The notes under the pieces are model-generated. The model saw only the letters and a list, made by a program, of their open reading frames with translations, was not told where the DNA came from and made no database searches. DNA of 28,443 nucleotides, taken from OCS116 cluster bacterium (GTDB lineage Bacteria; Pseudomonadota; Alphaproteobacteria; Rhizobiales; OSC116). Location of the stretch: the NCBI GenBank assembly GCA_002402005.2, contig NVUS02000053.1, forward strand, positions 1-28,443, given 5' to 3'. Shown here piece by piece: positions 1 to 8,109 of the stretch (positions are counted from its first letter, which is position 1; every line of letters begins with the position of its first letter). Made by a program: the position numbers and the translations under genes.

Positions 1-1610
1 ACTGCCGTCGCGTGGTTAGATAAGAAATTGGTCAGCACCGCAATCATAATAAAGAAGGCCGACAATACCACCCAAATCGGCGATCCCTCAAGGCTGTTGA
101 CCACAGTTTCAGCGATCAAACTCGCCCCACCAACCGCCTCCAAAGCGGTCGACATGGCCAAAGCCGCGCCAATCAGTAAAAATATCTTGCGGTCAATCGC
201 CCGTGTTGCTTGGCGTATATTCAACGAGCCAGTGGCAATCATCACCAACGCCCCAATAAATGCCGAGATCACAATCGGCACAATGTTCAACGCCGCCAAC
301 GCAATGGTCAAAGCAAATATGCCCAATGTGCGCCGTGCGTGGCTCAGCAACGGCATGTCAGTTGCCGACCATTCCAATACCAATAAATCACGGAATGTCC
401 GCATACCAAATATGTCAGCCCGCCGCCCCAGCAATAACAATACATCACCGGCTTCAAGCCGTATTTCGTCAATCGCTTGGCGCATCATGCGTTTGCGGCG
501 TTGAATGCCCAACACCGTACAACCCGTTGCAGCCAAATTGTTAGATTGATTGATGGTCTGTCCAATCATCCGCGACGCCGGCGCCACAATCGCTTCAGCC
601 ATGGTCAAATCAGCCGGGTCAAGGTCAGTGGTCGAATTTGTCCCATAATCAAAACTAGCCCGAATGAAGCTGTTTTTATCGTTGAAATTGCGAGTCAAAA
701 CATCACGTGTCGCCGCCATAATCACCACATCACCAGCCTTAAGCGTCAAATCCTCAAACGGTGGCAATATAGTCTGATATCCCCGGTTCACCGAGCGAAT
801 GGTCATGTTTTTCAATTCCGGAAACAACCCAAATTTACTCTCCATACCAATCAATGGCCCATCTTGGCAAAGCCGTATTTGCGCCAAAAACTGTTTGCCA
901 CGGGTGGCATTTGCCGCCGCTTCATCATTGGTTTTTTCGTTAGACTTCAATATATGCGGCATAATAAATATCACATATAACGCACCCACGGCCGATAACA
1001 TCAGGGCAGGGGCGGTAAAATCAAAAAACCCAATCGGCGGCAGGCCCTTTTGCTCGATGATTGATGATGCCAACAGGTTAGAGGATGACCCAATCAAAGT
1101 GGTCATACCACCCAAAATACTAATGAAACTAAGGCTCATCGCCACTCGTGATTCGGCAATTTTTATCTTGCGCGCCAAACCGATAATGATCGGCAAAAAC
1201 ATAATCACCACTGGCGTATTGTTCAAAAATGCCGACACAGTGCCCGCAATTAAAAATACAATAGCGATTGTCATTTGCGGATGCTTCTCACCCACGCGCG
1301 ATACCAATTGCGCCACACCATCCAATGCCCCGGTTTGGAACAAAGCTTGCCCAATCACCAATAATGACAAGATGGTGATCAGTGCTGGGTTGGCAAACCC
1401 CGCCAGTAAATCCACGCTGGATAAGGCTTTGCCGTCATCCATAATCACCGGAAAGAAGTTAAACAGCACCAAAAACGCCGCAATAATCGCCAGCGAGGTC
1501 ACCTCTAAGCTAATTTTTTCGGCCGCGTAAGATATGATGGCAAATAAGATAATGGCAAAGCACGCCCAGAGCGGAATGTTTGCAGCAATCATGTCGAATA
1601 ATTGAATCAT
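1..1610 (-). CDS. SLC13-family permease with TrkA-C (RCK_C) domains, 3' end cut by window edge
   Basis: The frame opens at ATG 1610-1608 and runs leftward without a stop for 536 codons to the window edge, so the C-terminus is missing. It looks like a membrane transporter of the divalent anion:sodium symporter superfamily, probably moving sulfate, a carboxylate or another anion; the substrate cannot be read from the sequence. Hydrophobic segments fill the first ~220 residues, including the motifs FLNNTPVV and GSSSNLL, typical of the DASS fold. Two soluble TrkA-C-like stretches follow, recognisable by the recurring L.AGDV pattern (LKAGDVVIM and LEAGDVLLLLG). Membrane segments then resume, ending near LSNHATA, which mirrors the first-half motif as expected for an inverted-repeat transporter. 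No strong Shine-Dalgarno sequence is visible before the ATG. It is divergent from glyA. The family call is firm; the substrate is unknown. Confidence 0.85.
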   Translation of the reverse strand, partial: MIQLFDMIAANIPLWACFAIILFAIISYAAEKISLEVTSLAIIAAFLVLFNFFPVIMDDGKALSSVDLLAGFANPALITILSLLVIGQALFQTGALDGVAQLVSRVGEKHPQMTIAIVFLIAGTVSAFLNNTPVVIMFLPIIIGLARKIKIAESRVAMSLSFISILGGMTTLIGSSSNLLASSIIEQKGLPPIGFFDFTAPALMLSAVGALYVIFIMPHILKSNEKTNDEAAANATRGKQFLAQIRLCQDGPLIGMESKFGLFPELKNMTIRSVNRGYQTILPPFEDLTLKAGDVVIMAATRDVLTRNFNDKNSFIRASFDYGTNSTTDLDPADLTMAEAIVAPASRMIGQTINQSNNLAATGCTVLGIQRRKRMMRQAIDEIRLEAGDVLLLLGRRADIFGMRTFRDLLVLEWSATDMPLLSHARRTLGIFALTIALAALNIVPIVISAFIGALVMIATGSLNIRQATRAIDRKIFLLIGAALAMSTALEAVGGASLIAETVVNSLEGSPIWVVLSAFFIMIAVLTNFLSNHATA

Positions 1611-1717
1611 GGTTTAATCATGCGAAATTTTGCCTGCAAAAGCCATAATAAAAAGGTTATAAACTATTTAACGCACAGAAACCCGCAAACAACTTAACTA
1701 TCCCAACCACATATGCT

Positions 1718-1739
1718 ATTGAGCAATTACAGGCTCAAT
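1718..1739. repeat. Inverted repeat in the glyA upstream region
   Basis: ATTGAGC (1718-1724) and GCTCAAT (1733-1739) are perfect arms around an 8-base loop, about 75 bases before the glyA start, in the divergent gap between the SLC13 gene and glyA. It could be an operator or a leader hairpin. No T-run follows, so it is not an intrinsic terminator. A chance origin is possible at this arm length. Confidence 0.35.
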
Positions 1740-1814
1740 TGAATGAAAAGTCACACCAACAAAAATCATTATTCCGCCTGAATTTTAACCCCTAATCTTA
1801 GAGGGAGACATTAT

Positions 1815-3380
1815 ATGTCTGATACACCAAAAGAAACTGAAACTCCAGAAGTAGAAGCCCCAAAAGTGGAAGCCAATGAAGCTGAAGCTCCTGCTGTAGA
1901 AGCCAGTGCAGAAGCAGGCACTGAACCTACAGAGGAAGCAGCACCAGTAGAAACGAAAGCCGAACAAGCTCCAACTGAAGAAGTAAAGGCTGAAGAATCT
2001 CCTGCCGAAGAAGCTCCAAAAGAAGAAACCAAAACCGAAGACGCACCAGCAACCGAAGACGCACCAGCAGAAGAGGCTTCAACAGCCATCGATGCCAAAG
2101 CTCTATTCCCTAAATTCTTCTCACAATCCGTCAGCGATAGCGATTACGAAATCCGCAAAGCCATCGATAAAGAATATCGCCGCCAGTCAGAAGAAATTGA
2201 ACTGATCGCGTCAGAAAACATCGTTTCACGCGCTGTGATCGAGGCTCAAGGCTCTGTTCTCACCAACAAATACGCTGAAGGCTACCCCGGACGCCGCTAT
2301 TATGGTGGTTGCCAACATGTAGATGTGGTCGAAAATGTTGCCATCGAACGGGCTAAAAAACTATTCGGCGCAGCCTTTGTTAACGTACAACCGCATTCAG
2401 GTTCACAAGCCAATCAAGGCGCCATCATGGCGATGATTGAGCCCGGCGCTACAATTCTAGGCATGAGCTTAGATGCTGGCGGTCACCTAACTCATGGTGC
2501 CAAACCAAACCAAAGCGGCAAATGGTTCAATGCCATTCAATATGGCGTTAAAAAAGCCGACAACCTTATCGATTATGATGAAGTTGCCAAACTGGCCAAA
2601 AAACACAAACCAGCAGTTATCATTGCCGGCGGTTCCGCCATCCCACGCGAAATTGATTTTGCTAAATTCCGCGAAATCGCCGATTCATGTGGTGCAAAAC
2701 TTATGGTAGATATGGCACATTTCGCTGGCCTCGTGGCCGGTGGTCAGCATCCTAACCCAGTCGGCATTGCCGATGTGGTTACCACCACAACTCACAAAAC
2801 ACTACGTGGCCCACGTGGCGGTATGATTTTGACCAATGATGAAGATTTGGCCAAAAAAATCAACTCAGCCATCTTCCCCGGCATACAGGGCGGCCCGCTC
2901 ATGCATGTTATTGCTGCTAAAGCTGTGGCATTTGGCGAAGCGTTGCGTCCTGAGTTTAAACAATATACCCAAGCGGTCATCAACAATGCCCAAAAATTGG
3001 CAGCCACTTTGCAAGAAGGCGGCCTAGACATTGTCACTGGCGGCACCGATACACATGTATTGTTGGTCGATATGCGCCCCAAAAAGCTAACCGGCAAAGC
3101 TGCCGAAGAAGCCTTGGGTCGTGCCAATATCACCTGTAACAAAAATGCTGTTCCGTTCGATCCAGAAAAACCAACCATCACTTCTGGCATTCGTTTGGGC
3201 TCACCTGCGGCAACAACCCGCGGCTTTAGCGAAGCAGAATTCGAAACAATCGGTAAGCTTATTCTTGAAGTTCTCGATGGTTTGGTAGAGAATGGTGAAG
3301 AAGGAAATGGCAAAGTTGAGTCGCGCGTTAAACGTAAAGTGCGCGATCTATGTCGTCGCTTCCCAATTTACGAAGCTTAA
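1815..3380 (+). CDS. glyA: Serine hydroxymethyltransferase with a long acidic N-terminal extension
   Basis: GlyA interconverts serine and glycine with tetrahydrofolate, using pyridoxal phosphate, in the cytosol. The core spans about residues 97-521. It includes ELIASEN near 129-135, YAEGYPGRRYYGG near 153-165, VDMAHFAGLVAGG near 298-310, and the PLP lysine K328 in TTTTHKTLRGPRGG. The core alone (~425 residues) matches the usual family length. Residues 1-93 form an extra Glu/Ala/Pro/Thr/Lys-rich segment with no aromatic residue, likely disordered and very acidic. The start at 1815 is supported by GAGGGAG (1801-1807), and no in-frame ATG, GTG or TTG lies between codon 19 and the ELIASEN core. 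The extension must therefore be translated for the core to be made from this mRNA. nrdR follows, a usual alphaproteobacterial neighbour. Confidence 0.96.
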   Translation: MSDTPKETETPEVEAPKVEANEAEAPAVEASAEAGTEPTEEAAPVETKAEQAPTEEVKAEESPAEEAPKEETKTEDAPATEDAPAEEASTAIDAKALFPKFFSQSVSDSDYEIRKAIDKEYRRQSEEIELIASENIVSRAVIEAQGSVLTNKYAEGYPGRRYYGGCQHVDVVENVAIERAKKLFGAAFVNVQPHSGSQANQGAIMAMIEPGATILGMSLDAGGHLTHGAKPNQSGKWFNAIQYGVKKADNLIDYDEVAKLAKKHKPAVIIAGGSAIPREIDFAKFREIADSCGAKLMVDMAHFAGLVAGGQHPNPVGIADVVTTTTHKTLRGPRGGMILTNDEDLAKKINSAIFPGIQGGPLMHVIAAKAVAFGEALRPEFKQYTQAVINNAQKLAATLQEGGLDIVTGGTDTHVLLVDMRPKKLTGKAAEEALGRANITCNKNAVPFDPEKPTITSGIRLGSPAATTRGFSEAEFETIGKLILEVLDGLVENGEEGNGKVESRVKRKVRDLCRRFPIYEA

Positions 3381-3437
3381 GTCACAGATTGGCTGCGCAT
3401 ACGCTACCCATCTAAAGATTTAGAATAAGGATAGTCT

Positions 3438-3899
3438 ATGCGTTGCCCATTTTGTGCCAATACCGACACACAAGTTAAAGATAGTCGACCGACGGATGAG
3501 CATACAGCCATTCGTCGTCGTCGTTTCTGCCCCGAGTGCGGCGGCAGGTTCACCACCTTCGAGCGGGTGCAATTGCGTGAGCTAACAGTGGTCAAAAAAA
3601 GCGGCCGGCGCATTGCCTTTAACCGCGAAAAACTCATGGCATCCGTACAAGTCGCCTTGCGCAAACGCGATGTTGATGAAGATCGTATCGAGCGCATGGT
3701 CAGTGGCATCGCCCGGCGGTTAGAGAGCCGCGGCGAAAACGAAGTGCAGTCCGAACTCATCGGTCAAATGGTTATGGATGGCCTGCGCGCGTTGGATGAA
3801 GTGGCTTACATTCGCTTTGCCTCAGTTTATCGAGATTTTCACGAGGCTAAGGAATTTGGCGAAATTATCAACAAATTGGCCGATGAAGATGACACCTAA
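3438..3899 (+). CDS. nrdR: Transcriptional repressor NrdR
   Basis: NrdR represses ribonucleotide reductase genes when dATP/ATP binding signals enough dNTPs. At 153 residues the length is normal. The N-terminal zinc ribbon has its four ligands C3, C6, C31 and C34 (RCPFC and CPECGGRF). The ATP-cone domain follows from about residue 49 (VVKKSGRRIAFNREKL) to about 139, and a short acidic tail ends the protein. The ATG at 3438 lies downstream of AAGGATAG (3427-3434). It sits 57 bases after glyA. In many alphaproteobacteria riboflavin genes come next; here the next gene is nusB after a non-coding gap. No ribonucleotide reductase gene is in the window, and I did not identify an NrdR box. Confidence 0.96.
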   Translation: MRCPFCANTDTQVKDSRPTDEHTAIRRRRFCPECGGRFTTFERVQLRELTVVKKSGRRIAFNREKLMASVQVALRKRDVDEDRIERMVSGIARRLESRGENEVQSELIGQMVMDGLRALDEVAYIRFASVYRDFHEAKEFGEIINKLADEDDT

Positions 3900-3913
3900 T
3901 ATATTGATTTAAA

Positions 3914-3938
3914 GGCTTAACGTTAAGCATGTTAAGCC
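3914..3938. repeat. Compound inverted repeat downstream of nrdR
   Basis: GGCTTAAC (3914-3921) pairs perfectly with GTTAAGCC (3931-3938). The intervening bases begin with GTTAAGC, which also pairs with the left arm as a 14-bp perfect palindrome (3915-3928). One left arm can thus pair with two alternative right arms. No T-run follows. It lies 15 bases after the nrdR stop, in the nrdR-nusB gap. Function unknown: it may be an mRNA 3' end structure or an operator. Confidence 0.5.
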
Positions 3939-4084
3939 AGAATATGGTGTAAGAGCTCAGATTTTAGCAGACTTAAAACTTAAAAATGTTATATTGCGGC
4001 CAAATTCGGCAATAGAAATCATATATAGATGGTTTTTGCCAACTTAAAATGGGTCAAACCCCATCGATGAATGGAAAATTATAA

Positions 4085-4585
4085 ATGTCAGATAACTCCC
4101 CAAATTCTGCAAAAAAAGTCAAAACCCCTTCAGCCCGCTCTTTGTCCCGCCTAGGCGCAGTTTTGGCGCTTTATCAAATGGACATTGCCGGCACAGATTT
4201 AAACATTATCATTGATGAATTTGTCAATGCCCGTGGCCCATCAGCATTGGATGATGACAATCCAGACAGCATGCAAATCGATCTTTCCACCATGGATAAA
4301 GATCTGTTCACTGACATTTTACACGGAATGGTTGCAAATCAAAAAGAAATTGACACCGCCATTCACGACCGGTTGAACCAAGATTGGCCAATGGCACGTA
4401 TCGATACAACGTTACGAGCCATTTTCAGAGCCAGCGGTTACGAAATGCTAAAACGCGCCGATATACCGCCAAAAGTCATTATAAATGAATACGTTGAGAT
4501 GTCTAAAGCATTTTTCGATGGCCGCGAAACCAATATGATTAATGGCGTACTCGATAGCATTGCTAAAGATATTCGCGCATTATGA
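4085..4585 (+). CDS. nusB: Transcription antitermination factor NusB
   Basis: NusB binds boxA RNA with S10 (NusE) and helps RNA polymerase read through rRNA operons. The 166-residue product has the all-helical NusB pattern: SRLGAVLALYQMDIAG near residues 21-36, the central DWPMARIDTTLRAIFRASGYEM, and the C-terminal PPKVIINEYVEMSKAFFDGRETNMINGVLD. The family ends almost universally in such an NGVLD motif. The first ~15 residues are a polar extension. There is no strong Shine-Dalgarno sequence before ATG 4085 (the preceding bases are AAAATTATAA). thiL follows 67 bases later, the usual pairing. Confidence 0.95.
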   Translation: MSDNSPNSAKKVKTPSARSLSRLGAVLALYQMDIAGTDLNIIIDEFVNARGPSALDDDNPDSMQIDLSTMDKDLFTDILHGMVANQKEIDTAIHDRLNQDWPMARIDTTLRAIFRASGYEMLKRADIPPKVIINEYVEMSKAFFDGRETNMINGVLDSIAKDIRAL

Positions 4586-4652
4586 TTTATTCGGTTGATT
4601 TTACAACTTATACGCGTTAGGAATGATTTACCAAAGTAAACTAAAGGCGTAG

Positions 4653-5639
4653 TTGGACGTGCGTGAAAAAGATATCATTGCTAAATATTTTTCTCCTTTG
4701 TCAAAAAACGCGAAGGGCGCTGATGAGCTGAAAGACGACATTGCCGTGCTTGGTAATTTAGGCTCTGGTTTGTTGGCCATTAATATGGACACTTTGGTCG
4801 CTGGCACGCATTTTTTTTCAGATGATGACCCAACCATTTTGGCGCAAAAAGCTTTGCGGGTGAATATATCCGATCTGGCCGCCAAGGGCGCAGTGCCATT
4901 TGGTTATTTTCTATCTTTGGCTTTGCCCAAAACCGCTACCGAGGCTTATATAAAAGCCTTTGCGCATGGTTTGGCGATAGATCAACGTAATTTTAATCTC
5001 AATCTTTTGGGCGGCGATACGGTCAAAACCAAAGGCCCACTCACCATCACCATCACCATTTTGGGCTTGCTTTCCAGCAGCGAAATCCCGCGCCGTTCCA
5101 CCGCCCAAGCCGGCGATGATATCTATGTTTCCGGCACAATTGGCGATGGTGCTTTGGGCTTGTTGGCACATCCAAGCTATACTGGCAAAAACCGACTCAC
5201 CGCAAAATATAGCCGCCACATTGGTCATTATTTATGCCCCGAGCCCCGGGTCGAATTACAACCGATTATTTCAAAATTTGCCAGCGCGTCAATGGACATT
5301 TCTGATGGCTTGTTAGGCGATTTAACCAATATTCTAAACAGCTCCGAGCTGGGTGCTGAACTTAATGTCGATCACATCCCGTTCAGCGAAGAAACCAAAT
5401 CAATATTGCTCAATGAAATTGACATGTTGCCGACCATTCTAACTGGCGGCGATGATTATGAAATATTATTCACCGCTGCCCCCCAACATGCTGCTGACAT
5501 TGAAAAACAGGCTAGAAAACTGCATTTCGACCTAACAAAAATCGGCACTATGAATGCGGGCAGTGAATTGCAATTGTTGGATGGCAATAAGTCCCTCAAC
5601 ATTGCCGGTTTTAATCTCAGCCATTCACACACATGGTAG
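4653..5639 (+). CDS. thiL: Thiamine-monophosphate kinase
   Basis: ThiL phosphorylates thiamine monophosphate to thiamine diphosphate with ATP, the last step of cofactor synthesis. The 328-residue product belongs to the PurM-like superfamily. Motifs include KDDIAVL near residue 27, NMDTLVAGTHF at 44-54, VNISDLAAKGA at 70-80, LGGDTVKTKGPLTIT, MDISDGLLGDL and TGGDDYEILFTA. The start is non-ATG: TTG at 4653 has AAAGG (4643-4647) five bases upstream, while an in-frame GTG at 4659 is 11 bases from the same site. I favour TTG, though both give a normal protein. The stop at 5637-5639 lies only two bases from the end of the convergent chemoreceptor gene, with no terminator between them. Confidence 0.94.
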   Translation: MDVREKDIIAKYFSPLSKNAKGADELKDDIAVLGNLGSGLLAINMDTLVAGTHFFSDDDPTILAQKALRVNISDLAAKGAVPFGYFLSLALPKTATEAYIKAFAHGLAIDQRNFNLNLLGGDTVKTKGPLTITITILGLLSSSEIPRRSTAQAGDDIYVSGTIGDGALGLLAHPSYTGKNRLTAKYSRHIGHYLCPEPRVELQPIISKFASASMDISDGLLGDLTNILNSSELGAELNVDHIPFSEETKSILLNEIDMLPTILTGGDDYEILFTAAPQHAADIEKQARKLHFDLTKIGTMNAGSELQLLDGNKSLNIAGFNLSHSHTW

Positions 5640-5641
5640 GT

Positions 5642-7819
5642 TTAGGCCAGTATTTTCTGAATGAATATATCAACTTCAGCATGTAATTTATGGGTTTTGT
5701 CATCCATATCAGTGGCGGCTTCATTCATTTCTAACGCCAATTTATTGGCCTCAATCGCGCGCTCGCTTACCGATTCGATGTTTTGCGATACCAATAATGT
5801 CTCCGCCGAGGCTTCGCGAATGTTCTGAGTGATCAATTGGGTGGCGCTGCCTTGCTCTTCAACTGCCGATACCACAATAGAGGTGATGGCATTCACCTTA
5901 TCCATAATATTGGTTATGGCGCTAATTTCCACTACAGTGTCTTTGGTCGAGGATTGTATTTGCTCAATATGCCGTCTAATCTCATCAGTAGCCTTCGAGG
6001 TTTGTGAGGCCAAAGCCTTCACTTCGGAGGCCACAACCGCAAACCCCTTGCCAGCATCGCCCGCCCGCGCTGCCTCAATGGTTGCGTTCAATGCCAATAG
6101 ATTTGTTTGCTCGGCAATGGATTGAATGATCGAAACCACACTGCCAATGGCATCCGCCGCCTCGGTTAGCTCTTTCACTTTTTCACTGGTTTGGCTCGCA
6201 CCTTGCATGGCTTCTTCAACAATTTCATGGCTTTGGTTCACTTGGCTGGCAATTTCTAAAATGGATGATGAAAGCTGTTCCGCCGCCGTTGCCACGGTCT
6301 GCACATTCATCGAGGCTTTTTGCGATGCGCTTTGCGTGTCTTTTGATTCGGCTCTGTTTTGTTGCGCCCCCTCGATCAGGTTGCTAGATGTTAAATTCAT
6401 GTTTTCACAGCTATGCCCGACATTCTCAATGAATCCCATAATATTTTTCTGAAACTCTTCGGCAAAACTCACTCTTTGTTGTTTGGCTTTGTTTACCATA
6501 TCGTCGCGTTGGCGGGCTTGCTCAGCTTCCATTTGCACCCGTTTCATTGCATTTTCTTTAAAAACTTCAACCGTTTGGCTCATCTCGCCAACTTCGTCCT
6601 TTCGGTCATTATCGGTAATTTCAACGCTCAAATCGCCTTCTGCTATCCGCAACATGGTGTGGGTAAGGTTGGAGATTGGGCGGGTGACGGCACGCGCCGC
6701 CATGGCGCCCAACAAGGCAATCAGCGTAGTCAAAACCAAAGTGGCTATCAACATATAATTGCGCGCTTGGCTCAGCGGTATTTCCACTTCATCAGTGGCT
6801 TGCATGGCCAATAATGTCCAATCAAGCCCATGAAATTTAAACGGTGCAGCCGCCATCACTGCATTCACCCCCAGGTAATCTTGGTCAAATTCAATCGTGG
6901 CTTTGCCTATGGGCAGATCTTGTTTGATGATTCGGGCTTCAATTCTTGTAGCCAATATTTCAGAATCAACCAGATTTTTGGGGTGGGTGCGCAAGGTTTG
7001 GTCAGCACCGGTCAGCAAAGTTGCACCAGTTTCACCCAAATTATCACCAGAATCCATAATGCTTTCAATAATATCGGTCGGCATCTGAAACGCAATCACC
7101 CCCACTTTGCGGTTGGATATGCCGGCTGCATATATGGTTTTGGCCACAAAGCTAGCCGCCGCGCCATTGCTTGGCGCATAATGTTCAAAATCTTGAAAAT
7201 AAAATTGGCTTTTGTCATTACTTTTCAAGGCTTTGCGGTAAACTTTACCCAGCCCGGTGTCTTTATATTCGCCGTTTAAAAAATTGGTGGCATAATCATA
7301 TTCTTTATATACCGAATAGATTAAATCACCATCCATATTGAAAATGAAAATATCATAATAGCCACGAATTTTCAAAAATTCTCGAAAATGATAATGATGC
7401 TTTTGATGCGCCTCATGATAAGCGGTAGAGCCAAAAGCGCGTTCAAACTTTTCCTTCTGCCCGGTCGGGTAGGGGTTGTCCAAAATATAAGCTTTCTGGA
7501 GTTTTTTCTTCACGTCACCATCGATAGTTTGCCATGCGTCATCAAAATCATACAGCGCCTTCAAAGTTTCACGAGCCGAGGATTTAATCACTATATCTTG
7601 TTCAACATTGGCGAAAAAAGTGTTGAGTAATTTCTTTTGGCCAGACAATACACTGGTAAAACGATCCTTCACCGCATGGTTCACTTGGTTCGAAACCTCT
7701 GCATAGCCCAAATAGCCGGCACTGGTTGCCGCAACAATTGCCGCCAAAACAAACAATATTGGCAGCTTATATTTAAGTTTCATATTTTTCGAAAAAATAT
7801 TTAAATTCACCATTCTCAT
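5642..7819 (-). CDS. Methyl-accepting chemotaxis protein with large periplasmic sensor region
   Basis: This is a transmembrane chemoreceptor that would signal to CheA/CheW. Numbering here is from the longest possible start (TTG 7822). TM1 is about residues 19-39. A ~310-residue periplasmic region follows, dCache-like in size and layout. TM2 is about 355-377. A HAMP domain (RPISNLTHTMLRIAEGDLSV) spans about 378-430. A long coiled-coil signalling domain follows, with the conserved hairpin tip EQTNLLALNATIEAARAG near 571-588. There is no C-terminal CheR/CheB docking pentapeptide; the protein ends HAEVDIFIQKILA. I place the start at ATG 7819 because GGGA (7827-7824) lies just upstream; TTG 7822 and ATG 7813 are alternatives. 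No other chemotaxis gene is in the window, so the ligand is unknown. Confidence 0.92.
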   Translation of the reverse strand: MRMVNLNIFSKNMKLKYKLPILFVLAAIVAATSAGYLGYAEVSNQVNHAVKDRFTSVLSGQKKLLNTFFANVEQDIVIKSSARETLKALYDFDDAWQTIDGDVKKKLQKAYILDNPYPTGQKEKFERAFGSTAYHEAHQKHHYHFREFLKIRGYYDIFIFNMDGDLIYSVYKEYDYATNFLNGEYKDTGLGKVYRKALKSNDKSQFYFQDFEHYAPSNGAAASFVAKTIYAAGISNRKVGVIAFQMPTDIIESIMDSGDNLGETGATLLTGADQTLRTHPKNLVDSEILATRIEARIIKQDLPIGKATIEFDQDYLGVNAVMAAAPFKFHGLDWTLLAMQATDEVEIPLSQARNYMLIATLVLTTLIALLGAMAARAVTRPISNLTHTMLRIAEGDLSVEITDNDRKDEVGEMSQTVEVFKENAMKRVQMEAEQARQRDDMVNKAKQQRVSFAEEFQKNIMGFIENVGHSCENMNLTSSNLIEGAQQNRAESKDTQSASQKASMNVQTVATAAEQLSSSILEIASQVNQSHEIVEEAMQGASQTSEKVKELTEAADAIGSVVSIIQSIAEQTNLLALNATIEAARAGDAGKGFAVVASEVKALASQTSKATDEIRRHIEQIQSSTKDTVVEISAITNIMDKVNAITSIVVSAVEEQGSATQLITQNIREASAETLLVSQNIESVSERAIEANKLALEMNEAATDMDDKTHKLHAEVDIFIQKILA

Positions 7820-7822
7820 CAA

Positions 7823-8109
7823 TTCCCATCAAAATAATTTTACCGTCAAATTAAATATCATTACAGTTTAATTTAATTAATAGGAGATTAAAAATACACG
7901 AGAATAATATAATTTAACCCTAATTATCAATAAGTTATATATGTTTCGTAAAGTTGTATATGTTTGCCAATTACCCGTAAAATATGGTGTCAAATGGCTG
8001 CCTAAAAATGGATTCAGGCCAGTTATCCAATAGATCAATACTATTGAGTGGTTGTCGCCGGATTTTTAGTTTACTTGATAGTTAATTCTACATTTTTCAA
8101 TGGTATTTT
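7823..8109. other. Divergent intergenic region between chemoreceptor and MFS genes
   Basis: This very AT-rich gap of about 287 bases holds no gene I can support. It must contain the divergent promoters of both flanking genes, but no convincing -35/-10 pair stands out. A 30-codon frame at 7941-8033 has no credible ribosome binding site. TAGGAGATT near 7881 looks like a Shine-Dalgarno sequence but no start codon follows at a sensible distance. Confidence 0.5.

Noticed and set aside
28..1530. Open frames on the plus strand at 28-504, 477-980 and 799-1530
   Set aside because: They are antisense to the SLC13 permease frame, whose translation has clear family motifs, and they show no recognisable protein features.
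1785..2098. Minus-strand frames rich in Ser/Ala or Phe/Cys across the glyA extension
   Set aside because: They are shadows created by the repetitive GAA/GCT codons of the extension and have no start signals.
7941..8033. A 30-codon frame (MFRKVVYV...) in the chemoreceptor-MFS gap
   Set aside because: No Shine-Dalgarno sequence, very short, and no recognisable similarity; AT-rich gaps yield such frames by chance.
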